A stretch of 64,000 nucleotides of DNA, from NCBI GenBank assembly GCA_947561585.1, contig CANNZV010000263.1, forward strand, positions 220,410 through 284,409, in the 5' to 3' direction. The DNA comes from Caprella mutica. Lineage: Eukaryota; Arthropoda; Malacostraca; Amphipoda; Caprellidae. Below, one piece after another: positions 1 through 12,073 of this stretch (position 1 is the first letter of the stretch; each line of letters opens with the position of its first letter). Made by a program: the position numbers and the translations under genes. The notes beneath the pieces are model-generated. The model was not told the origin of the DNA. It did not search any database and saw nothing but the letters and a program-made list of their open reading frames with translations.

Positions 1-127
1 TAAAAAATTAAATATAAATGATTAACTTCTTTATCTCCTTTTTCTTAGTTTCTGTAACTTCAATATGTTTACTAATTGGTTTGGTATAGTAATAATAAAT
101 AAACCGGGAGTATATAATGGAAAGATA

Positions 128-614
128 GCTTATTGGAAGAGAAAAGATACCAGGAATTGTATTGCTAAAACTTAGATAATTGAAAGAGATTTCGCTTCAA
201 AATAGATTTCTTTAAGATACCGAATCGCGGTGCACTGTACTTTCTTTTATAAATCTTTAAGTAATCAAATCGATAGAACAAGAAATCAAATATATATCTT
301 TTAGACTTCTTTTTCGTTTCTATTTCATTATTTTGTGTTTACTTATAGTAATCGAAAAGAAACCAGGAATAGATTATTGAAGATAGATTATTGAAAGAGA
401 AAAGATACCAGGAATTGTATTGCTAAAACATAACTAATTGAAAGAGATTTTGCTTTAAAATAGATTTCTTTTAGATACCGAATCGCGGTGCACCGTATTT
501 TCTTTTAGAAATCTTTAAGTAATCAAATCGACAAAACGAGAAATAAAATATCTATCTTTTAGCTTAGAGCGTACATATCTTTTTCGTTTCTACTTCATTA
601 CTTTGTGATTTCTG
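128..614. repeat. Diverged tandem duplication, about 230-bp unit
   Basis: Two direct copies, about 128-342 and 383-614, share long blocks such as AGATACCAGGAATTGTATTG and ATACCGAATCGCGGTGCAC in the same order. They differ by scattered substitutions and small indels. No coding frame is seen. The sequence is downstream of the lectin gene that ends at 1382 on the minus strand, so it is intergenic. Confidence 0.75.
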
Positions 615-885
615 GGTATGCTAAGTATTGAACATGACGGAAACTTCCGTTCTGGGCCACGAACGTGCTAAAGTTTCTTAATGGTTAAAAATGTTCTATT
701 GCGACTGCAATAAGATGCATAATAAAAAAATGAATTTCAGGAGATGAAGGGTTGAGCTGTTTTCGTCGTATCGTTTACAGGTAGAATAGATTAAAAATCA
801 TTTCATGGTAAGTAAGTAATATTAGTTATTTACTGTAAAATTATTCTTAATCTGTCCTACATGCGTAAGTTACGGTGAAAAACAA

Positions 886-1023
886 CTTAACTGAAAATAG
901 CCTAGGGTTAGGAATGTTCATCTACGAACATTCCTTGGTAAGTGACTGCATGCACTCACAGAGTAGCTTTTCTGCATCCATAAGCATAGTCACTGACAAC
1001 TACTAAACTGAAAATAGCCTAGG
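886..1023. repeat. Direct repeats flanking a hairpin
   Basis: The word ACTGAAAATAGCCTAGGG occurs near 890 and again near 1006. Just after the first copy lies a perfect hairpin with arms GGAATGTTC and GAACATTCC around a six-base loop at about 911-934. This could be the edge of a small mobile element, but no target duplication was found. Confidence 0.55.
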
Positions 1024-1086
1024 GTATTAAAATTTAAAGGAAAGAATAAAAAACAGTAGAGATAAAATTTTAATTCTCAAAAATTT

Positions 1087-1215
1087 AATGATTTGATATA
1101 ATAATTTTAGATTATAATTGAACATAATAATTTTAAATTATAATTGAACATAATAATTTTAAATTATAATTGAACATAATAATTTTGAATTATAATTTGG
1201 TATAATAATTTTAGC
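1087..1215. repeat. AT-rich minisatellite, about 28 bp
   Basis: About four tandem copies of a unit reading roughly ATAATTGAACATAATAATTT plus eight more A/T-rich bases. The last copy is diverged. A separate perfect palindrome, AACTCTTAATTAA with its inverse, lies downstream at 1303-1331. No gene is seen between 1 and 1381. Confidence 0.7.
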
Positions 1216-1381
1216 AAAATGATAACAAATGTGTAGTTGTAAATAAAATTTTCAGTGAAGGATTAAAACAAGTTAAACAACAACCAATATTTAGTTGCTC
1301 TAACTCTTAATTAATAATTAATTAAGAGTTAATTACATTGCATTCATTTCTCTGAGACTATTCCCCAAATAAAGTGACTAA

Positions 1382-4300
1382 TCAGAGAGTTGGCTGTTCG
1401 CAAAGGAAGTTGAACTTGTGTGAATCACAGTGAGCAGCAATTAGGGGAAAAATGCCACCTTGCGTGACTCCAGTCAGTATACCGCAGGTGGATAGTTTCG
1501 CAACATTGGAGTACCTGTACAACATTGGTGAAACCTGCAAGCGAAACATCAGAATAAGAAATGTGTTGATAGAGGGTGGTGTCTGATATTAATGTTGAAA
1601 AGTACTTATAGAAATATATTTACTTTCAATTAATTTATTGTTCAAAGTATTTACTGCTCAATGAAGCTAAAAAGAAAATGTATTCTTGCACTCAGTGAGA
1701 TGACTTCACTCAAATGAGAGAAGGAGGTATGAACTGTTGTAATTTGTTAGGGATTGTCTTAACTTTTAGATTTTACCATGTTTATCATTTTAACGCTACT
1801 TGCTGTTTTGAATAATAGAATATTTTCATTTACCTGAGCGTCATTATTCAGTGCACCGAACCTGCTGTTATTTTCTTCAAAATATGCATGTCCAGTCCAC
1901 ATCTGAAACTGGTAATGTGTAGGTCCTGAAGAGGAAATGTTAAAAATTAGACACTGTTAATTTCAATGTGTTTTTCAATAATTTTGCTAATTTCAATAAT
2001 TTTGCTAATTTCAATAATTTTGCTAATTTCAATAATTCTGATAATTTCATTAACAAAATTCCATATTGTTAATGGGTTAACAATAACAGTATCTATTTTG
2101 GGCCATTTCACTCTCCTTTGTTTGGAATGTCCGACGAAGAATATAAATGTTTCGAATTACGATTGTATTTTCGATTTTCGCCGATAAGCAGCGATAATAA
2201 TTTCCGACTGGGAGATTTCTATTTACATTATTCTAACCTGACTTTTGAAGATTAAGCTGGAAGGAATGCAAATCCTTTTCATCTTTAAAGGTGATGAGGC
2301 TGCTGGTTCTATCATAACAATCTCTATGTGCCCTATTCCAATTCTTCTTTTCATTGCTGTAGTAGAGACACCTACCATGGACCAACTCGAAATTTTCTGA
2401 ACAAGGATTCTCGGCCTTAATTGGAGGTGATTCTGAAAGGTAGGAGAGTAATAAAGTTTATTGAGGATTCAATTGATTCTTTTCTTTTCGTCCTATAAAC
2501 ACCTTCTATAGATTTAACAAATAATTGCCTTTATCCAAGATATTAAGTTAGAGTTTAAATTATCCATCAATTTAAAAAAGGACAATTAAATAAGAATAAA
2601 AGGTAATATTAATAAAGAAAATAATAGTGTTTTATTTTTTTATTTGCTATTTAAGATACCTGAAAGTATCATTTATACCAATTACAATAACCAGTTAAAT
2701 TATTTATAATGTTCTCACCTGATCGAAAATATGGAACTGGTCAATAACTAGGAACTTACCCCAGTTCCTTTTGTTGCACTAATAAAGAGTAAGAGTTAAC
2801 TCTTTATTACTGTAACAAAAGGAACTGGGGTGAGTTCCGAGTTATGGACCAGTTCCACATTAACGATCATATAATAAAATGGTATATATTTTAACTCGTT
2901 ATTTTAATTGGTATCCATTATTCATGCAGTTATCATAAATAGCAATTAAAAAATAAAAGTTAAATAATAATTATTATATATCCTTTTCTTCTATGATCCA
3001 TAATGTGGATCTGGTCGATAACTCGGAACTTACCCCAGTGAAACACATTCACAAGTGTGAGTTCAAAAGGATTGTTGTACAGAGCTGTTACAAATTGTAT
3101 TGTTCAAAATATCCAAAATGCTTCAGTCTAAAAATTATTTCGACAAAGATACCAGAATATCCTAATTCTAAACCATTCAAGAGGACTATACTAACAGTAC
3201 TCGGAAAGTGACATGGCTTTCGAACCAATCTGACCCTCAGAAATTTCTGGTTGTCCTGTCATGACCTGTGCTCAACTTTCCGAGTACTGAGAGTGTCTGA
3301 GTACTGCGACGTTACACCAGAAAAGTCCTGTATCGCATATTGTCATCTAGCGTGTAATAAGATCGTACAGGGTGGGCGCTAAATAATCTACATTTTAAAA
3401 TCACCGTAACTATTTTAACATACGAGATGGGTAATATAAACAAAAATCATTAGGAAGAAAAAAGTAAAATTTTAGTAACTATCTTGTATAACCAGTTATT
3501 TTCCAACGTGTCCACCGTCACCAGTAATACACTACTTAATTCGAGAAGAAATGTTCTCAAATGACTTTGCCAAGCATTTCACTGTTGTTTAAGGCTTTAT
3601 AAAATCAAAGAAATGTAACTTTAAAAAGGTATATAAACAATGAAATGCTCGGTAAAGGCATTGGTAATTTTGCGTCTCGTATTGAGAAGTGTATTACTGC
3701 TGATGGCGGACACTCGGGAAAAAACTAATTGAACAAAATAGTTAACAAAATTTGACTCAATGGTAATTCGTATTATCTTTGTTTGAATTTTTTTCTCATA
3801 TGTAAATATAGTTATGGCGATTTTCAAACGTGTAGTCTTTTTAGATCCTAAACTGTAGAATGGGTACATTCTGTACAAATATATAATGTAAATATTTAAT
3901 ACAAATCCAAAGACACTCACCACCATCCAAAACATGCACCAAGGAACTAGCACTTCCTTTATCAGTGTGACAGGTGTAGGTGCCAGATAGGGAGTTTTCC
4001 ATGTTTCTGACTATTAGCGAATCCATGTTATTGATTTTACTTGTTTGTAAATCAACATTGCTTGGTGACTCTATGCCTGGGGCAATAAGAGTTTGTACAA
4101 AGCCATCATATGCTACCCGAGTCCAGGTAGCTGGAGTCACTTGTTCCTAGGTGAGAAAATATATTGTTATTACAATAACAAGTGGTGAATGTCTCAGTTC
4201 TCGGCATGTTCCGAATACTATGAGTGTGCGAATACCTCGTCGCTCCCCTTCCTAAATTCAGTCAAATGCACAAAATAATCAAAGTTATTTTTATTTGAAC

Positions 4301-5353
4301 ATATAAACAAAGGTAAAGCCCTCAAAATCCAAAGCTTGATCAATGTTCTAAGTCAACCTCCTCCATAGGTAGCTCATTGATTAATTGAATTATTATTACG
4401 ATGTTAATGTAACATTTATTATTTATGGAACCTTTTATCTGATATATAATTTAATTAGTGTACACCTAATTTAAACTATATGTGTGTTTTTATTAACATT
4501 GTTGTTTTGGTACGATATTTGATTTGATGTTATTTAATGAAGTGAAGGAATTAATGATTATTATTGACAAGTAACGTAAACAGTAAATTAAACAAATTGA
4601 GTTTTGTCCGTAGGGAGAATCTTAACCCACGGAATTAAATGGCCGCTTGGCAGTAATTAATAACCCAGTTACCATGTGGTAGAAAATACTTAAATATTGG
4701 AAATAATTGAAATGTTATGAATATTACGAATAACATAAATAAATGTAAGGAAAGTATGAAATAAAATACCCCCACCTTTAAGGTGACCCCAATCATAAAA
4801 GGTATTTTAAAGCTGTGATTTATTTTAAAGCATATAGCATTAAATACAAGCTATCAAATTTCATGAGGTTTGCAGCAAAATGATAAGAAACATAAGCCTC
4901 ATTGCTTAGAAAAAATGGCTTGGAACGGACCTTTAATATGTTATTATTTATGTACTCATTACTAACTACAACACTCTACTTCGAAAGAAGAATTGAATAC
5001 TCACATGGTCATTTCCGGTGTCAAGATAACAAGGGATATAGACAGTGCCGTTGATAGGAGAGAAAAGCTCTGGGATGTTAAATCCATCAACTGTTGACAA
5101 AAATACAATTATTACTAACGTATATTCACTTCATGAATCTGCAACTTGTTTCATTCATCCAATCGGTGAGATGGTAACATTTACGCGTTTAGGATTCAAA
5201 TTTTTACTAGAATCATAAATAATTCAGTATTATTACAATGTTTTCAGATACTAAAATAAAATAAAGAAAAAGAAAATATACACAAATTCACTCACCTTCT
5301 GTTTGAATCAGGAATAAACTGCTTATAGTAAGAACTAACAACGGAAACTTCAT
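1382..5353 (-). CDS. Secreted Ig plus C-type lectin domain protein, six exons
   Basis: Assembled from splice sites on the minus strand. Exons: 5353-5296, 5090-5005, 4146-3921, 2432-2238, 1925-1834, 1534-1382. All introns are GT-AG and junction phases (1,0,1,1,0) agree. Total 810 nt, 269 residues plus TGA. Residues 1-19 form a hydrophobic signal peptide. Residues about 22-122 are an Ig domain: Cys40, Trp56 and the F-strand motif SGTYTC ending at Cys107. Residues 134-266 are a long-form C-type lectin domain: Cys134/Cys145, Cys162/Cys264, Cys236/Cys255, plus the WTG core at 198-200 and FLCE at 262-265. Sequons occur at Asn33 and Asn207. No EPN, QPD or WND calcium/sugar motif is visible, so sugar binding is doubtful. 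No membrane segment, hence probably secreted, perhaps for recognition in haemolymph (inference). Introns 3 and 4 hold repeats. Confidence 0.88.
1959..2050. repeat. 18-bp minisatellite in lectin intron 4
   Basis: About five tandem copies of TAATTTCAATAATTTTGC. It lies inside intron 4 (2237-1926) of the lectin gene. The short hydrophobic open frame it creates on the plus strand is a by-product of the repeat. Confidence 0.8.
2717..3038. mobile_element. Palindromic MITE (CTRGGGTAAGTTC family) plus a partial copy
   Basis: A full copy spans 2825-3038 (214 bp). It starts CTGGGGTGAGTTCCGAGTTA and ends with the inverse CGGAACTTACCCCAG. Its centre carries AATTGGTATCC and related words shared with other copies in this window. 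Immediately to the left, 2717-2763 is the right end of another copy. A palindrome with arms TTCCTTTTGTT and AACAAAAGGAA lies between them. All of this is inside intron 3 of the lectin gene. Confidence 0.8.
3190..3335. repeat. Dispersed repeat with GAGTACT words
   Basis: An inverted pair AGTACTCGGAAAGT / ACTTTCCGAGTACT is followed by GAGAGTGTCTGAGTACTGCG and ACGTTAC. Related stretches occur near 4195-4250, 7889-7932 and 30671-30724, always with two GAGTACT-like words and usually ending in CGACGTT. It may be the terminus of an unrecognised transposon family. It lies in intron 3 of the lectin gene. Confidence 0.6.
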
Positions 5354-5458
5354 TTTGTTTGCTTGATTTAAACAAAAAAATATTATGTTTTCTGATGAAG
5401 GGATTTTCTTAGGGATGTAAGATTTTATCAGTGGTGGCAGTGTTACACAGGAGCGAAG

Positions 5459-5492
5459 TGATAGAGTGGTACTCGAGTACAGTGCTTTTATA
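5459..5492 (-). promoter_or_regulatory. Probable core promoter of the Ig-lectin gene (TATA plus initiator)
   Basis: On the minus strand TATAAAAG begins at 5492. An initiator-like TCACTTC has its A at 5459, 33 bases downstream. This fits insect TATA-dependent promoters and would give a 5' leader of about 106 bases before the ATG at 5353. The arrangement is seen directly; use as a start site is inferred. Confidence 0.6.
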
Positions 5493-5499
5493 GTGGCTT

Positions 5500-6373
5500 A
5501 CATGGCTACGTCATGAATAGATTATTCTATTGAGGTCATACCAATTAAATTACAACACTGAGTTCTAAGAAACACACAAGAATCTATTCATGCCAAACCA
5601 CTCGGCAACAGATCTAATTACAATTTAGTGCCAAATATGTTGAACATTACGTTACATTAAGTTTATCAATGAACTCTTTGCTAACTACTCAATGGAGTCT
5701 TTGTATTAAATGGTACTCTGCAGCAAGAAGGTTAATAAAATATTTATGTTGAAGTTAGTTTCATGTTGCAACCATTAGCTAGTTTGCTTATTTGACGTAC
5801 ACTGCAGTAAGAGTGATAGGAGGGAACAATTTATCCTAATCTATTTAGTTTCAGACGAGAATTAAATAGAAAATTTTCTGTTCAAAATCTCGAAACCTGA
5901 AATTACCTTCAACGTTGAAATATTAATAACAGTTTTGATAATATAGAAATATCGCATGAATCTTTTCAATGAGTATTTGCATTGTACACAAATAATAATT
6001 TGGAATGTCCTTATTTCACACTCCAACCTTATTGCCACAAAATATTTAAAGGCTTGTTGAATTGTAGATTTTTTATACTTTCCTTCAATATCCTTATCAT
6101 TGAAAAATAATTTTAGAGAAAATAGATTGAATTCTAAAGAAATTCAATCCAATTTCTAGTTACCTTTTTTATATACATTACCTAAAAAGTGGATGAAAAA
6201 AATGCAAACAAAAATGGCGGCACTGGAAACATTTCAAAAATCATTTGGATTAAACTGATAGGCAATATTATACAAATTCGGTGTGAATTATTTAAGAATG
6301 AAGTAGGTAATCATTAAAGCTATGAGAAGAAAATTAATTATATGAATTAGACTATGAAATTATATCTCTTATT
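5500..6373. other. Intergenic, nothing recognised
   Basis: AT-rich sequence upstream of the lectin promoter. No open frame, splice-delimited exon, repeat array or transposon terminus was recognised in it. Confidence 0.6.
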
Positions 6374-6583
6374 TAGGGTTAGTTACGAATTATCGGTCAG
6401 TTTCACATCTTCGGTCATATAAGAAAAACTGTAAAATAATAATAATTTATTTTTTCTTTTAATTAATTTTCATGATAGCTGCCAATTAAAATACTAATGA
6501 AATAAAATAATTATTATTATAATATCGTTTTTATTACATGATCGAAGATGTGAAACCGAACGATAATTCATAACTTACCCTAG
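6374..6583. mobile_element. Palindromic MITE, full copy
   Basis: A 210-bp copy begins TTAGGGTTAGTTACGAATTA and ends with the inverse of that terminus, ACTTACCCTAG. Subterminal TTCACATCTTCGGTCA pairs with TGATCGAAGATGTGAA on the other side. The AT-rich centre has no coding capacity. Confidence 0.82.
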
Positions 6584-6638
6584 GTTAGTAAATCGTTTGT
6601 TCTGAACGATTTTCAATGAATAGTTCTAATATTTTGAA

Positions 6639-6779
6639 TGGGATAACTTACGAGTTATTGGACAGTACCACATCTTCGATCATAAAATAAAAAGTATATA
6701 ATGATTGAAATAAAAGTTAAATAATGATTATTAAATATTTTCTTACTTGTCCGATACAATAACTCGTAACTTACCCTAG
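6639..6779. mobile_element. Palindromic MITE, shorter copy
   Basis: Same family as the copy at 6374-6583. The left end reads GGGATAACTTACGAGTTATT and the right end TAACTCGTAACTTACCCTAG. At about 140 bp it has lost part of the centre. The two copies are only 55 bases apart. Confidence 0.8.
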
Positions 6780-6959
6780 TTAGAAATATATTAATTTTCT
6801 AATAATTTTTATATCAATCTCATGAAACTGTTTGGAAAATTATAATTGCAATTATCAGTAGAGTGAAGATTAATTGTTTATTGAAATTCTGTTCACATTA
6901 AAATACAAAATAAAAATAATACAATTTAGAAATAGGAACAGTTTGATTCTTTAAAAGTC

Positions 6960-7850
6960 TATAAATATAAAATCTACCTATAAATATCATACTTATCTAA
7001 AATATAAAATCTACCTAAAAATATCATACCTATCTAGAAATATAAAATCTACATAAAAATATCATACTTATCTAAATATATAAAATCTACCTAAAAATAT
7101 CATACTTATCTAAAAATATAAAATCTACCTAAAAATATCATACTTATCTAAAAATATAAAATCTACCTATAATATCATACTTATCTAAAAATATAAAATC
7201 TACCTAAAAATATCATACTTATCTAAAAATATAAAATCTACCTATAATATCATACTTATCTAAAAATATAAAATCTACCTAAAAATATCATACTTATCTA
7301 AAAATATAAAATCTACCTAAAAATATCATACCTATCTAAAAAATATAAAATCTACCTAAAAATATCGTACTTATCTAAAAATATAAAATCTACCTAAAAT
7401 ATCATACTTATCTTAAAATATAGAATCTACCTAAAAATATCATACCTACCTTAAAATATAAAATCTACCTATAATATCATACTTATCTAAATATATAAAA
7501 TCTACCTAAAAATATCATACTTATCTAAAAATATAAAATCTACCTAAAAATATCATACCTATCTAAAAAATATAAAATCTACCTAAAAATATCATACTTA
7601 TCTAAAAATATAAAATCTACCTAAAATATCATACTTATCTTAAAATATAGAATCTACCTAAAAATATCATACCTACCTTAAAATATAAAATCTACCTATA
7701 ATATCATACCTATCTAAAAATATAAAATCTACCTATAATATCATACCTATCTTGAAATATAAAATCTACCTATAATATCATACCTATCTTAAAATATAAA
7801 ATCTACCTATAATATCATACCTATCTAAAAATATGAAGTCTACCTATAAA
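6960..7850. repeat. Dimeric minisatellite, 19+19 = 38 bp, about 24 copies
   Basis: Two alternating 19-mers, CTAAAAATATAAAATCTAC and CTAAAAATATCATACTTAT, share their first ten bases. The 38-bp unit is therefore a dimer of an older 19-mer. Copies vary by one or two A residues. No coding frame. Confidence 0.9.
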
Positions 7851-7945
7851 AATCTTACTCTGCTAAATACTTTAACATACTGCTAACATTCACTTTCCAA
7901 AAACTGTGGGTGTCCGAGTATTGCGACGTTACATATAAGCCTCAA

Positions 7946-9123
7946 CTAGAAGACTGTATGTTAACTAGGTAGGTACCTAGAAGACTGTATGTTAACTAGG
8001 TAGGTACCTAGAAGACTGTATGTTAACTAGGTAGGTAACTAGAAGACTGTATGTTAACCAGGTAGGTACCTAGAAGACTGTATGTTAACTAGGTAGGTAC
8101 CTTGAAGACTGTATGTTAACTAGGTAGGTACCTAGAAGACTGTATGTTAACTAGGTAGGTACCTAGAAAGCTGTATGTTAACTAGGTAGGTACCTTGAAG
8201 ACTGTATGTTAACTAGGTAGGTAACTAGAAGACTGTATGTTAACTAGGTAGGTACCTTGAAGACTGTATGTTAACTAGGTAGGTACCTAGAAGACTGTAT
8301 GTTAACTAGGTAGGTACCTAGAAAACTGTATGTTAACTAGGTAGGTACCTTGAAGACTGTATGTTAACTAGGTAGGTACCTAGAGTACTGTATATTAACT
8401 AGGTAGGTACCTTGAAGACTGTGTGTTAACTAGGTAGGTACCTAGTAGACTGTATGTTAACTAGGTAGGTACCTAGAAGAAAGTATGTTAACTAGGTAAA
8501 TACCTAGAAGACTGTATGTTAACTAGGTAGGTACCTAGAAGACTATATGTTAACTAGGTACGTACCTAGAAGACTATATGTTAACTAGGTAGGTACCTTG
8601 AAGACTGTATGTTAACTAGGTAGGTACCTAGAAGACTGTATGTAAACTAGGTAGGTACCTAGAAGACTATGTTAACTAGGTAGGTACCTAGAAGACTGTA
8701 TGTTAACTAGGTAGGTACCTTGAAGACTGTATGTTAACTAGGTAGGTACCTAGAGTACTGTATGTTAACTAGGTAGATACCTAGAAGACTGTATGTTAAC
8801 AAGGTAGGTACCTAGAAGACTGTATGTTAACTAGGTAGGTACCTTGAAGACTGTATGTTAACTAGGTAGGTACCTAGAGTACTGTATGTTAACTAGGTAG
8901 ATACCTAGAAGACTGTATGTTAACAAGGTAGGTACCTAGAAGACTGTATGTTAACTAGGTAGGTACCTAGAAGACTGTATGTTAACTAGGTAGGTACCTA
9001 GAAGACTGTATGTTAACTAGGTAGGTACCTAGAAGACTGTATGTTAACTAGGTAGGTACCTAGAAAACTGTATGTTAACTAGGTAGGTACCTAGAAAACT
9101 GTATGGTAACTAGGTAGGTACCT
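7946..9123. repeat. 31-bp minisatellite, about 38 copies
   Basis: The unit contains GAAGACTGTATGTTAACTAG followed by GTAGGTACCTA. Variants replace the AGAAGAC start with TGAAGAC, AGAGTAC or AGAAAAC. The variants alternate in short runs, which suggests local amplification of several-unit blocks. The unit holds a GGTACC palindrome. Confidence 0.92.
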
Positions 9124-9222
9124 AATTCTTTATTGCAGTTGGTATCCATGATGCCTGCAGGTATCACGGATGCCAACTGAAATGTTCGAATATATGGAAC
9201 TGCGCAATAACACGGAACTAAC
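9124..9222. mobile_element. Palindromic MITE, truncated copy
   Basis: It keeps the central hairpin of the family (CAGTTGGTATCCATGATGCC / GGTATCACGGATGCCAACTG) and the right end, with GGAACTGCGCAATAACACGG and the terminal CTAACCCTAA. The left terminus is missing where the 31-bp array abuts. Confidence 0.75.
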
Positions 9223-9345
9223 CCTAAAATGGGACATGTTGAATTTCTGAACCAATTGCTTCTAATAACCTTCTCTGGATTATAATTTTAATGTTTTTTT
9301 AGTTACCGTGAAATAATCACAAAAAATTGTCTCAGTTTTCTATAT
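9223..9345. repeat. About 120-bp dispersed repeat, partner at 63497-63620
   Basis: Shares GACATGTTGAATTTCTGAAC, TTGCTTCTAATAACCTTCTC and TTTTTTTAGTTACCGTGAAA with the second copy near the end of the window. In both places it directly follows a copy of the palindromic MITE, so the unit was copied together with the MITE. Confidence 0.8.
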
Positions 9346-9348
9346 CAA

Positions 9349-9534
9349 CGAGAGAGAGTTTACTCACTATAGAGAGTTTACTTCACTATAGAGAGTTTAC
9401 TCACTATAGAGAGTTTACTCACTATAGAGAGTCTACTTCACTATAGAGAGTTTACTCACTGTAGAGAGTTTACTCACTATAGAGAGTTTACTCACTATAT
9501 AGAGTTTACTCACTATATAGAGTTTACTCACTAG
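9349..9534. repeat. 18-bp minisatellite, about 10 copies
   Basis: Unit GAGAGTTTACTCACTATA with occasional 19-bp variants that add a T (TTCACTATA). The word CACTATAGAG links it to the 42-bp array at 39935-41210 and to the short palindrome at 19347-19402. Confidence 0.88.
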
Positions 9535-9723
9535 TATTTAACTATATATATACTATATATTTGATAGTATATAACTATATATCGTATCACAGCATATCCG
9601 ACTTTATGATATTTAAATACAGTAGTCGCTTGTGATCACACTGACCTATTTATCGTTAACTTTAATGTGCCGGCATCGGCATACTTATTTTACGCTTCCT
9701 TGTTAGGTAATACTAATATAGTA

Positions 9724-12073
9724 ATATAATACAGTCTCCTACTTCTAATTAATGATTATCACTAATCATTTGATTAGCACCACAATATAATACAGTCTCC
9801 TACTTCTAATTAATGATTATCACCAATCATTTGATTAGCACCACAATATAATACAGTCTCCTACTTCTAATTAATGATTATCACCAATCATTTGATTAGC
9901 ACCACAATATAATACAGTCTCCTACTTCTAATTAATGATTATCACCAATCATTTGATTAGCACCACAATATAATGCAGTCTCCTACTTCTAATTAATGAT
10001 TATCACCAATCATTTGATTAGCATCACAATATAATGCAGTCTCCTACTTCTAATTAATGATTATCACCAATCATTTGATTAGCATCACAATATAATGCAG
10101 TCTCCTACTTCTAATTAATGATTATCACCAATCATTTGATTAGCACCACAATATAATACAGTCTCCTACTTCTAATTAATGATTATCACCAATCATTTGA
10201 TTAGCATCACAATATAATGCAGTCTCCTACTTCTAATTAATGATTATCACTAATCATTTGATTAGCACCACAATATAATACAGTCTCCTACTTCTAATTA
10301 ATGATTATCACCAATCATTTGATTAGCACTACTATATAATGCAGTCTCCTACTTCTAATTAATGATTATCACCAATCATTTGATTAGCATCACAATATAA
10401 TGCAGTCTCCTACTTCTAATTAATGATTATCACCAATCATTTGATTAGCATCACAATATAATGCAGTCTCCTACTTCTAATTAATGATTATCACCAATCA
10501 TTTGATTAGCATCACAATATAATGCAGTCTCCTACTTCTAATTAATGATTATCACCAATCATTTGATTAGCATCACAATATAATGCAGTCTCCTACTTCT
10601 AATTAATGATTATCACCAATCATTTGATTAGCATCACAATATAATGCAGTCTCCTACTTCTAATTAATGATTATCACCAATCATTTGATTAGCACTACTA
10701 TATAATGCAGTCTCCTACTTCTAATTAATGATTATCACCAATCATTTGATTAGCACCACAATATAATGCAGTCTCCTACTTCTAATTAATGATTATCACC
10801 AATCATTTGATTAGCACCACAATATAATACAGTCTCCTACTTCTAATTAATGATTATCACCAATCATTTGATTAGCACCACAATATAATACAGTCTCCTA
10901 CTTCTAATTAATGATTATCACCAATCATTTGATTAGCACTACAATATAATGCAGTCTCCTATTTCTAATTAATGATTATCACCAATTATTTGATTAGCAC
11001 CACAATATAATACAGTCTCCTACTTCTAATTAATGATTATCACCAATCATTTGATTAGCATCACAATATAATGCAGTCTCCTACTTCTAATTAATGATTA
11101 TCACCAATCATTTGATTAGCACCACAATATAATACAGTCTCCTACTTCTAATTAATGATTATCACCAATCATTTGATTAGCATCACAATATAATGCAGTC
11201 TCCTACTTCTAATTAATGATTATCACCAATCATTTGATTAGCATCACAATATAATGCAGTCTCCTACTTCTAATTAATGATTACCACCAATCATTTGATT
11301 AGCACCACAATATAATAAAGTCTCCTACTTCTAATTAATGATTATCACCAATCATTTGATTAGCATCACAATATAATGCAGTCTCCTACTTCTAATTAAT
11401 GATTATCACCAATCATTTGATTAGCACCACAATATAATGCAGTCTCCTACTTCTAATTAATGATTATCACCAATCATTTGATTAGCATCACAATATAATA
11501 CAGTCTCCTACTTCTAATTAATGATTATCACCAATCATTTGATTAGCACCACAATATAATAAAGTCTCCTACTTCTAATTAATGATTATCACCAATCATT
11601 TGATTAGCACCACAATATAATGGAGTCTCCTACTTCTAATTAATGATTATCACCAATCATTTGATTAGCATCACAATATAATACAGTCTCCTACTTCTAA
11701 TTAATGATTATCACCAATCATTTGATTAGCACCACAATATAATAAAGTCTCCTACTTCTAATTAATGATTATCACCAATCATTTGATTAGCATCACAATA
11801 TAATGCAGTCTCCTACTTCTAATTAATGATTATCACCAATCATTTGATTAGCATCACAATATAATGCAGTCTCCTACTTCTAATTAATGATTATCACCAA
11901 TCATTTGATTAGCATCACAATATAATGCAGTCTCCTACTTCTAATTAATGATTATCACCAATCATTTGATTAGCATCACAATATAATACAGTCTCCTACT
12001 TCTAATTAATGATTATCACCAATCATTTGATTAGCATCACAATATAATGCAGTCTCCTACTTCTAATTAATGC
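9724..12073. repeat. 61-bp satellite, about 38 copies
   Basis: Very uniform unit containing CAGTCTCCTACTTCTAATTA, ATGATTATCACCAATCATTT and GATTAGCAYCACAATATAAT. Variation is almost confined to two positions: ATAC or ATGC before AGTCTCC, and CACCAC or CATCAC. Neighbouring copies share variants, which points to recent homogenisation. From 12074 to 12451 nothing further is recognised. Confidence 0.95.

Noticed and set aside
3841..4140. Stand-alone 99-codon gene starting at GTG
   Set aside because: It is exon 3 of the Ig-lectin gene running on into its intron; GTG is an internal valine codon.
9724..12073. CRISPR-like array
   Set aside because: Units are head-to-tail without unique spacers, there are no cas genes, and the genome is eukaryotic.
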